The notes beneath the pieces were generated by a model that saw only the letters and a program-made list of their open reading frames with translations, searched no databases and was not told the origin of the DNA. Below are positions 1 to 6,467 of a stretch of DNA of 7,797 bases, piece after piece. Numbering within the stretch: the first letter of the stretch is position 1; the number at the start of each line of letters is the position of its first letter. The DNA comes from Bacteroidales bacterium UBA1256. Lineage in GTDB: Bacteria; Bacteroidota; Bacteroidia; Bacteroidales; Paludibacteraceae. Made by a program: the position numbers and the translations under genes. The stretch spans positions 1-7,797 of the forward strand of contig DBVU01000030.1 of NCBI GenBank assembly GCA_002308195.1, written 5' to 3'.

Positions 1-27
1 AAGCAGGCGACCATTGGCCGCCCGCTT
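1..27 (-). terminator. Probable intrinsic terminator of the SusC/SusD/lipoprotein unit
   Basis: An inverted repeat has arms at 1-12 and 16-27 and a 3-nt loop at 13-15. Read as minus-strand RNA, all 12 positions pair: ten Watson-Crick pairs and two G-U wobbles. Read as plus-strand RNA, the same two positions become A-C mismatches, so the hairpin is built for minus-strand transcripts. It begins 21 nt after the stop codon of the lipoprotein gene and is preceded by an A run in that direction. The U-tract that should follow would lie outside the window, so it is not seen. Position and strand bias support termination of the three-gene unit. Confidence 0.72.
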
Positions 28-48
28 TTGTAAATATACACCTAACTA

Positions 49-1251
49 TTATTTTCTTTTAAGAACTTTGGTGTCACTTGCTTTGTAACGCAGTTTCGGC
101 ATCGTGATAGGTCTTGTCTTGTCAACAGGACGAATTGTGTAGCCTTTGTTAGCGCGGCTAGCAGACTCAGGAAGCAGAGTGTAGTGACGTGTGAAGGTGT
201 CAGCCCATTCCAATGGGGTTACGATATCCCAATAGTATTGCTCGGTCTCTTCGTCCAGAGCAACAAAAGCCTTCAAGCCACGGAAACTGAAAGTGTCACC
301 ACCTTCTCCCAAGCAGTCGAACCAGTTTACATCAAAGTCAAATTCTGTAGCAGGATATTGAATGGTGTTATCCTCATTCATACCACCATCAACAAAGCGA
401 CCTTCGCCCAAGAAAGCAGCCAATGGTTCGCCATAGTTTGTTATACCGCTATAAGTCAGCGAGTCAGCATTCAACCACATAATTTCTGCACCATACCAAG
501 GTTGTGGTAGTGGAGACTCGTCAATAGTGTCATTGAACCAGTAATCAAAGAGTGCTTGTGCATCCAGGTCTTTTACGCCTGCAGGAGCGCAGTATGCATA
601 CTTAGCCTGTGTTGCGTCGTACTCGTCTGCCGATACTACGCGGAATTCATCGCGACCTACATAGTAGTAGTTTGGACCTTTTCCCAAATCCTCGGTGATT
701 AACAATGCACTACCAGAGAAGATAGAGAGGAATCCTTCGCCTGCGAGGTAAAGACCACCACCGGCCTCATCGTCTGCGTCAAAAGTAAGACCGGAGCTCC
801 AAACACGGAATTGAGCCATAATAGGTACACAGTGTACTGTATCCCCGCTAGTAAGTGTTACCTCAACGGTATCATCGCTCAACGGAGTCTTGTTGATACC
901 CCAAAGACATGCAACGTCCCATTCTACCAAGGAATAGGCGTCTTTTACGCTTACATGACATACTGCACTCAGTTTGTCAAGAGTAGCGGTGATGTTAGCT
1001 TCACCAAAAGCGACACCGGTAACGTTACCGTTTTGATCTACAGTAGCTACGTCTGTGTTGCTAGAAGCCCATGTTACCTTCGGAGCCTCCAGAGTGGTTG
1101 GCTCGTACAGAAGATTCAGTTTAGCGCTCTCGCCAACACCGATAGAAACCTCTGCTTGTTTAATTCTGATGGAGGAGTAGGAACCCTCTTTCTCTTTACA
1201 GCCTGCCAAAGCTACTAAGGCAACGGCCAATACAATCAGATACTTTTTCAT
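49..1251 (-). CDS. Surface lipoprotein with N-terminal Big_2 (bacterial Ig-like) domain, third gene of the SusC/SusD unit
   Basis: This 400-residue protein has a lipoprotein signal peptide: two lysines, a hydrophobic stretch and an L-A-G-C lipobox with the lipidated cysteine at residue 18. The next residues, K-E-K-E, are charged, as in Bacteroidota lipoproteins exported to the cell surface. Residues about 27-102 form a Big_2 domain, recognised by the run V-T-W-x-S-S-N-x-x-V-A-x-V followed by G-x-V-T-G-V. The remaining 300 or so residues are rich in aromatic and acidic residues, carry four of the five non-lipid cysteines (98, 115, 141, 221, 313) and end in a basic tail. I do not recognise a family for this part. 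The sequence G-Y-T-I-R-P-V near residue 370 recalls the closing motif of some Bacteroidota surface domains, but this is only a resemblance. The gene starts 80 bp after the SusD gene with no promoter motif or terminator between, so it is probably co-transcribed. By position it resembles SusE/SusF-type surface binding proteins, so ligand binding is the inferred role. It ends with tandem stops TAA-TAG. Confidence 0.9.
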   Translation of the reverse strand: MKKYLIVLAVALVALAGCKEKEGSYSSIRIKQAEVSIGVGESAKLNLLYEPTTLEAPKVTWASSNTDVATVDQNGNVTGVAFGEANITATLDKLSAVCHVSVKDAYSLVEWDVACLWGINKTPLSDDTVEVTLTSGDTVHCVPIMAQFRVWSSGLTFDADDEAGGGLYLAGEGFLSIFSGSALLITEDLGKGPNYYYVGRDEFRVVSADEYDATQAKYAYCAPAGVKDLDAQALFDYWFNDTIDESPLPQPWYGAEIMWLNADSLTYSGITNYGEPLAAFLGEGRFVDGGMNEDNTIQYPATEFDFDVNWFDCLGEGGDTFSFRGLKAFVALDEETEQYYWDIVTPLEWADTFTRHYTLLPESASRANKGYTIRPVDKTRPITMPKLRYKASDTKVLKRK

Positions 1252-1331
1252 AATGATGATTGTTTTAGTTAATAAAGTGAATTGTTATTGTTTGTTCTTA
1301 AAGACTTTTCTTCTGAATAGTCGATAGATTA

Positions 1332-2942
1332 TTAATTCTTGTTGGTCAAATTTCTGTTGTTCAGATACGGGTTGTAACGAGTCTCGCTCGAAGGAATCTC
1401 GCATTGGAACTGAATCTTATCGCTCGCAATATTGATTTCTTGGTTAGCACGACTCAAGTGGTTCGAACCCAATTTAACAGTCTTGCTCAAACGACGCAGT
1501 GTCTGTAGTCCGTAACCTTCACCCCACATCTCAACACGCCAGTTGTAAATCAGGGCGGCCTTCAGTGCATCGCCGGTCAGAGAGCTTTTCCATGCAGCGT
1601 ACTCGGTCTCTTTGCCCTCCAATACACGTTCGTCGCAAAGTTGAGTCAAGTAGTTAACAGCCGTAGCCTCGTCGCCGTTTGCCCATGCTGCTTCAGCAGC
1701 GATCAAGTAAGCCACTTCCACGCGCATGAAGATATTGTCGCACAACCAGTCGCGGTCAACCTTATCCAATGCCGTTTCGTCTTTGGTCTTTGGATTGTAG
1801 AACTTGCCTTCTGGGCAGTATGGGTGTGAACCGGTTCCGTCGTTGAACCACTGAATACGTGCATCCCAACCGAGAGAGTCAATCTCATGATAGAGTCGGC
1901 TATCAATACCCTTTGTGTCACCTGCAGCAGCGTAACTGTAGGTGTGGATGTCCACTTGACCGAAGAAGGATGCCAATGCAGTCGTATTCTCTACGGTTAC
2001 GTTCTCTGCCCACATCCAGTTCTTGGCATTCGAATCCATGAAACCGGTAGTTGTCAACTCGGCGCACTTCATCATCGGATACTTACCGCCTGCTATAACA
2101 GCCTGAGCTTGCTCAATAGCAATCTCATAAGCGTTCTTACCTCCGGCTATCTTGGCGGACTTATCTCCGTGATTCAACATCGCATAAGCCAGGATGACAC
2201 GAGCTACATCTGCATCAACCTCCAGTTTCGAGCCACGTGTATTAAGTGGGCCGTAGAAATCAAGCAGGTCAATAGCCAAGGACAAGTCATCGTAGATGCG
2301 ATTGTAAACTTCCTCAACAGTAGCACGCGGAGCACCCATTTGGCCGCTCTTTACCTCTGTCTCGGTGTAAACAGGAATAGATAATTCCTGATTCATCGGA
2401 TTGGTAAGCATATCCATTGGGTCGCAGTAGTATTGCAGCAAACCGGCATATGCCCAACCACGCAAGGCAAGGATTTGACCGTAGTAATAACCCCACAACT
2501 TGATGGACTCAGTCAGTTCCCCACCACTCATAGCTGCGGTAATGGCAGGAACGTTCTCTTCTACTGCAATTGCACTAATGTTAATCAGGTTTAACATGTC
2601 GTAATAGTACGACCAGATATAACCTCGTGCGTAAGAGTAAAAATAACCACGCTCGTAACTCTCAAACCATCCGTAGTCGGAGCTGGACATTGCCATATCA
2701 CCGGACTGGATATCACCGTACATATCAATGGCGCGCTGACCAAAGGCATCATGATCCCCTCCATATTCGTACATCTTGGAGTAGATTCCCATAATGGAAC
2801 CCTGTAGGTTGTCTGACAATTTTGAAAATTGATCTTGCAGCAGTACGCCACCTTCTGGGTATTTGGTTAAAAAGCTGTCACCGCAAGAGGTGAGAACCAA
2901 ACCCAACGCAATAGTTGCAAATAAATATTTTACGTTTTTCAT
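1332..2942 (-). CDS. SusD/RagB family nutrient-binding outer-membrane lipoprotein
   Basis: This 536-residue protein is of usual SusD length. Its lipoprotein signal has the lipobox L-T-S-C with the cysteine at residue 20, followed by the family's F-L-x-x-x-P pattern at 24-29. TPR-like helices typical of the fold are visible at about 145-172 (ending near L-R-G-W-A-Y) and 409-439 (Y-L-I-A-A-E-A-A-W). The conserved W-R-x-E-M-W-G-E-G-Y segment, then L-R-R-L, lies at 468-485, and the family's N-P-Y-L ending is at 524-527. The known role is to cap the SusC barrel at the cell surface and capture ligand. Residues 92-116 are unusually aromatic (12 of 25 are W, F or Y). The start lies 21 bp after the SusC stop and has a clear Shine-Dalgarno-like sequence. 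The coding region ends in tandem TAA-TAA stops. The ligand cannot be inferred. Confidence 0.96.
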   Translation of the reverse strand: MKNVKYLFATIALGLVLTSCGDSFLTKYPEGGVLLQDQFSKLSDNLQGSIMGIYSKMYEYGGDHDAFGQRAIDMYGDIQSGDMAMSSSDYGWFESYERGYFYSYARGYIWSYYYDMLNLINISAIAVEENVPAITAAMSGGELTESIKLWGYYYGQILALRGWAYAGLLQYYCDPMDMLTNPMNQELSIPVYTETEVKSGQMGAPRATVEEVYNRIYDDLSLAIDLLDFYGPLNTRGSKLEVDADVARVILAYAMLNHGDKSAKIAGGKNAYEIAIEQAQAVIAGGKYPMMKCAELTTTGFMDSNAKNWMWAENVTVENTTALASFFGQVDIHTYSYAAAGDTKGIDSRLYHEIDSLGWDARIQWFNDGTGSHPYCPEGKFYNPKTKDETALDKVDRDWLCDNIFMRVEVAYLIAAEAAWANGDEATAVNYLTQLCDERVLEGKETEYAAWKSSLTGDALKAALIYNWRVEMWGEGYGLQTLRRLSKTVKLGSNHLSRANQEINIASDKIQFQCEIPSSETRYNPYLNNRNLTNKN

Positions 2943-2950
2943 AATTGTAA

Positions 2951-2958
2951 TCTCCTCT
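2951..2958 (-). promoter_or_regulatory. Shine-Dalgarno-like site for the SusD gene
   Basis: The minus strand reads AGAGGAGA in the 21-bp gap between the SusC stop and the SusD start. The GGAG core (2955-2952) ends 9 nt before the ATG, a workable spacing for pairing with the 16S rRNA tail. This stands out because the other three starts in the window have A/T-rich leaders without such a motif, as is usual in Bacteroidota. It supports the start at 2942. Confidence 0.6.
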
Positions 2959-2963
2959 TTTGG

Positions 2964-5900
2964 TTAGAACTGAATTTTAATACCACCCATTACTGTTGAC
3001 TGTGGGCTATAATCTGCGTAAGCATTGGTTCCCGAGAAGGACATCATCGGGTTGTAACCCTTACGTGCAGAAGCGATTGCCAGGTTGTCAGCAGCTACCC
3101 ACAATTGCAGGTTGTTTAGTTTGATCTTCTCAATCAACTTCTTCGGGAATTTGTAACCGAGGTTGATGTTGTTCAGACTTAAGAACGAGTTGCTGGTCAA
3201 GAAACGATCGCTGGATGCATTCGCGTAATCATCTGCACCATTGGACAGACGTGGGATATTGCTACCTTTGTTGTTTTCGTTCCATGCCTGGAGCATATCC
3301 TTGTGCCAGTTACGAGAACCAACTACATCGTTGTGCATCAATAGTGCGTAGTTGTTATCGTAACCGTAACCACCGATACGGTAACTGCAGCTAACGCTCA
3401 GCGTTACACCGTATGCCTCGAAATCGATTCCGAAACCGCCATCCAAATCCGGCATGTAGCTTTTACCTACGTAATTGCTACCTGCGTACGTGGTCTCTCT
3501 GCCACTTACACTAGTCTCGCGGATATCTGCATTCGGGTGCTTCAGTTTGTATTCATATACAGAACTGATGTAGTTGTCACCGGTTGCACCATCGTCAATC
3601 AAATCAGCCGAAGTGGTACCAAATCCACCCTTGGTCGCATCGTAGTATGCGGTATAGGTGGCAACACCATCCTCGTTCACACCTTCGTAGTGCATCATGT
3701 ACCAGTCTGCGGTCGAGTGTCCAACCGACATACCACCGGACATAACCATACGAACAGGGTCGCCATTCTCATCATAACCATCGATAGGCATTTGCAACAT
3801 CTTGTTGCGATACAGACCACCATTCCAGCGGATATCCAACTTAATGTTACGCATATCCAGTGCATGAGCTTTCAATTCGAACTCAAATCCTTGGTTCTCC
3901 ATTGCTGCATCGTTCACGTAGTAACCTCCGTAACCCAGAGAAGGAGCGACATAGCGCGGGAAGAGCATGTTGTCGGTTTTCTTGTAGAAGTAATCCAACT
4001 CGATGTTCAAGTACTTGCTGATACCGAATTCCAAACCAAGGTCGATGGTACTGGTGCGCTCCCATGTCAAATCAGGATTACCTTTATAGCTCCATACATA
4101 TGCCTTTGCTCCATCCACATTCTCTACTTCATATTGGTCTGTGAAGAACATGTCACCAATATCTTGATTACCCAGTACACCCCAACTCAAACGGAGTTTA
4201 CCATCTTTAATCCAATCGGCAGCAGTAGTACCTTCCATGAAATGCTCATTGGTGAAGTTCCAAGCGGCACCGACAGAACCGAAGTGACCCCAACGGTGAC
4301 CTTTTGCGAACTTACTACTACCATCAGCACGGTAGTTACCGGTAATTAGGTAACGGTTGTCATAGTCATAAGTAGCAGTTGCCAGAGCAGACTCTAGGGT
4401 GCTTGTGCGCGCATAACCTTCTACACCATCCATGCTGACACCATTGCTCAACTCAATTACGTTATCTTCAACGATGTTCTTCTTGTAGCCATACTGCATG
4501 TTGTAGTTGTAATATGTAGTCTCGTGACCTACCATCACACGGATGGTGTGCTCGTTGAATGTCTTGTTGTACTCCAACAATTGGTTGCTGGTGAAAGCAA
4601 AGTAGTTGTATTGTGTGTTGGCAACACGACCGATACCGGCAGCATCACCATAAAACTTGTTCGTCAATGCATTAATACGATTGTTCAAATATTGCATACC
4701 TGCATTGATGGTGAATTTCAAACCTTCGTAGAGCTTGAACTCCAAGAATGCGTTGGCCACAGTCTGATGACGAACAGTCTGTTGCTTATCCCAGGCCAAT
4801 GCACCGGCTGGGTTGATGCCATAGCTGTAAGGACGGCCCTTTTCTCCGGCTACCAGAGGCTCGCCATAGTCATACATCTTACCTCCGGTTTTGGGATCAT
4901 CTACAATATTGCCCTCTGCATCACGACGATATACAGGGTAAATCGACGGAATCTGTTGAACGAAGAGGAAACCGTTGTTGGCTGCATCATCGTCCTGGAC
5001 AGGGTTGTTGATGCGTGCATAAGCGTATTGGATGTTCAAACCACCCTTCAACCATTTCTTTGGCTGATAGTTGATGTTTGCACGAGTGTTGAAACGTTGG
5101 AAATCAGATGCGGTATAGTAACCTTCATCTTTCAAGTAACCAAAACTGGTGTAGTAGTTCAGTTTCTCGTTACCACCGCTGATCTTAGCAGTTGCTTCCA
5201 GTTTCAAACCATTGTGGAACAGGGTGTTGTACCAACTTTCCATGTCATTATATGAGCCGCGGCGATGTGCACCTGCGTAGTCAAACGTAGGATTAACATT
5301 ACCTGCCGCATCAAATGCATTGATCAGCACGCTACCTGCTTGATCCCAAATGTTATATGTTGCAGGAAGACCAACACCTTTCTTTACAAACAAGTGTTCG
5401 TTAGCGTATTTAACAGACTTGGTCTCGTTCTGACTCTTTGCATAACGATATTCGCCGTACAAACTCTGCCATGCCATCAGCACATAATCTTCTGGCGTGT
5501 CAATCACATCGTACATCGGCAGCAAACGCATGTTAGCACCGGCCTTCACGTCAATCTCAATCTTACCTTCGTCGCCGTTCGAACTACCTTTCTTGGTGGT
5601 AATCAACACAACGCCGTTGGCACCACGGCTACCATACAACGAAGTTGCGGTTGCGTCTTTCAGAATCGTAGTGCTGGCAATATCGCCCGGGTCAATCGAA
5701 CTGATAGAACCGGCATCCAATGGAATACCATCCACCACGTACAGAGGACTGCTGCTGGCCGAGATAGAACCAATACCACGGATGCGGATGCTTCCGATGG
5801 TTCCTGGCTGACCGCTCGAAGTAACAACTTGCACACCGGCAACCTCACCGGCCAATGCTTTGGTTACATCCGAAGGATTCTTCTTCTCAATGTCCTCGGC

Positions 5901-6260
5901 CTTTACGGCTTGAGCCGAACCGGCATAAGCGCCTTTGGCTACATCACCATAACCGGTAACCACAATCTCTTGGATCACCTCGGTGTTCTCTGCCAACACA
6001 ACGCGGATGTTTTTGCCGGCGGCTACTTCCTGAGTGGCCATACCAACAAAACTAACGACCAGCGTCTTCACAGACTCTGGAACGCTCATCTCAAACTTAC
6101 CATCGTAGTCCGAGATTGTTCCTTGTGTGGAGCCTTTTGCCTGAATGCTGGCACCAATCACTGGGTCACCATTCGAGTCGACTACCACACCGCTTACCTG
6201 CTGTTGAGCAAACACACATACGCTCAACGCAAGAAACATTAGTGTTAAAATCTTCTTCAT
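2964..6260 (-). CDS. SusC/RagA family TonB-dependent outer-membrane transporter
   Basis: This 1098-residue protein is of normal length for SusC proteins. A Sec signal peptide spans residues 1-18, with a likely cut after V-F-A. Residues about 20-90 form the carboxypeptidase-D regulatory-like domain (V-S-G-V-V-V-D, then G-A-S-I, then D-G-K-F). The conserved E-I-V-V-T-G-Y-G segment at 98-105 is followed by the plug domain to about residue 225. Plug motifs include I-R-I-R-G-I-G-S, P-L-Y-V-V-D-G-I-P and L-K-D-A-T-A-T-S-L-Y-G-S-R-G-A-N-G-V. The rest is the beta-barrel, ending in phenylalanine (I-K-I-Q-F), as outer-membrane barrels recognised by the BAM complex do. No N-terminal STN domain is present, so the usual link to an anti-sigma factor is not expected. 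The protein should import a ligand across the outer membrane using TonB energy, together with the SusD protein encoded next. The start codon follows an A-rich leader without Shine-Dalgarno, about 45 nt from the predicted transcription start. Substrate is unknown. Confidence 0.97.
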   Translation of the reverse strand: MKKILTLMFLALSVCVFAQQQVSGVVVDSNGDPVIGASIQAKGSTQGTISDYDGKFEMSVPESVKTLVVSFVGMATQEVAAGKNIRVVLAENTEVIQEIVVTGYGDVAKGAYAGSAQAVKAEDIEKKNPSDVTKALAGEVAGVQVVTSSGQPGTIGSIRIRGIGSISASSSPLYVVDGIPLDAGSISSIDPGDIASTTILKDATATSLYGSRGANGVVLITTKKGSSNGDEGKIEIDVKAGANMRLLPMYDVIDTPEDYVLMAWQSLYGEYRYAKSQNETKSVKYANEHLFVKKGVGLPATYNIWDQAGSVLINAFDAAGNVNPTFDYAGAHRRGSYNDMESWYNTLFHNGLKLEATAKISGGNEKLNYYTSFGYLKDEGYYTASDFQRFNTRANINYQPKKWLKGGLNIQYAYARINNPVQDDDAANNGFLFVQQIPSIYPVYRRDAEGNIVDDPKTGGKMYDYGEPLVAGEKGRPYSYGINPAGALAWDKQQTVRHQTVANAFLEFKLYEGLKFTINAGMQYLNNRINALTNKFYGDAAGIGRVANTQYNYFAFTSNQLLEYNKTFNEHTIRVMVGHETTYYNYNMQYGYKKNIVEDNVIELSNGVSMDGVEGYARTSTLESALATATYDYDNRYLITGNYRADGSSKFAKGHRWGHFGSVGAAWNFTNEHFMEGTTAADWIKDGKLRLSWGVLGNQDIGDMFFTDQYEVENVDGAKAYVWSYKGNPDLTWERTSTIDLGLEFGISKYLNIELDYFYKKTDNMLFPRYVAPSLGYGGYYVNDAAMENQGFEFELKAHALDMRNIKLDIRWNGGLYRNKMLQMPIDGYDENGDPVRMVMSGGMSVGHSTADWYMMHYEGVNEDGVATYTAYYDATKGGFGTTSADLIDDGATGDNYISSVYEYKLKHPNADIRETSVSGRETTYAGSNYVGKSYMPDLDGGFGIDFEAYGVTLSVSCSYRIGGYGYDNNYALLMHNDVVGSRNWHKDMLQAWNENNKGSNIPRLSNGADDYANASSDRFLTSNSFLSLNNINLGYKFPKKLIEKIKLNNLQLWVAADNLAIASARKGYNPMMSFSGTNAYADYSPQSTVMGGIKIQF

Positions 6261-6311
6261 TGTTTGTTATAATTTGTTTAGATATTGTCCGTATATAAAC
6301 GAAAAATCGCG

Positions 6312-6343
6312 CAAAGGTACTGCTTTTTTCTGATATGACCAAA
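6312..6343 (-). promoter_or_regulatory. Bacteroidota-type promoter for the SusC/SusD/lipoprotein unit
   Basis: The minus strand carries TTTG at 6343-6340, a 20-nt spacer, then TACCTTTG at 6319-6312. This matches the known Bacteroides primary-sigma consensus (TTTG about 19-21 nt before TAnnTTTG) exactly. Transcription would begin near 6305, giving a leader of about 45 nt before the SusC ATG. No equivalent motif lies in the 21-bp or 80-bp gaps downstream, so this probably serves all three genes. Confidence 0.85.
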
Positions 6344-6353
6344 TATTTACCTT

Positions 6354-6452
6354 AAAAAATGCAGTTTTTTGCGTAAAAATCTGTATTTTGTTGCATTTAG
6401 TTAGCAAAAATGGCCAAAAAATAGCAAAAATACATCATCTTTCGCATTTTTT
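6354..6452. promoter_or_regulatory. Helically phased A/T tracts upstream of the SusC promoter (possible curved DNA or UP-like region)
   Basis: Short A- or T-runs recur about every 10 bp: A 6354-6359, T 6365-6370, A 6375-6379, T 6386-6389, T 6396-6398, A 6406-6410, A 6416-6421, A 6426-6430, T 6440-6442 and T 6447-6452. The tract-to-tract interval is mostly 9.5-11 bp. Such phasing is known to produce intrinsic DNA curvature. The region directly precedes the -33 element, so a role in promoter activation or in binding a nucleoid protein is inferred, not shown. It fills most of the 207-bp gap between the SusC and M16 genes. Confidence 0.5.
6402..6431. repeat. Two direct copies of TAGCAAAAAT, 20 bp apart
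   Basis: The 10-mer TAGCAAAAAT occurs at 6402-6411 and again at 6422-6431, a start-to-start distance of 20 bp or nearly two helical turns. Both copies would face the same side of the DNA, about 60-90 bp upstream of the -33 element of the SusC promoter. They could be paired half-sites for an activator. They also form part of the phased A-tract run, so the repeat may only reflect that pattern. Confidence 0.4.
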
Positions 6453-6467
6453 ATTGCCAAATGCAAT

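Noticed and set aside
780..787. TACTTTTG (TAnnTTTG match) on the minus strand inside the lipoprotein gene
   Set aside because: A 6-base consensus is expected a few times by chance in a window this size, and the site leads to no gene start.
1252..1331. 80-bp gap between SusD and lipoprotein genes examined for a separate promoter or terminator
   Set aside because: No TAnnTTTG motif on the minus strand and no GC-rich hairpin were found; an A-rich leader is all that is seen, so co-transcription is preferred.
1887..2384. Plus-strand open frame of 165 residues opposite the SusD gene
   Set aside because: It is an antisense shadow of a clear SusD reading frame, with no family motif and no promoter or start context.
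3537..6242. Three long plus-strand open frames (270, 243 and 325 residues) opposite the SusC gene
   Set aside because: They lie wholly within a well-supported SusC coding region, have no recognisable domains and show low-complexity composition typical of antisense frames. Codon bias of the real gene explains the lack of stops.
6444..6464. 6-bp inverted repeat GCATTT/AAATGC with a 9-nt loop just after the M16 stop codon
   Set aside because: The stem is short and AT-rich, and no U-tract follows on either strand, so it is not a credible intrinsic terminator. No clear M16 terminator was found.
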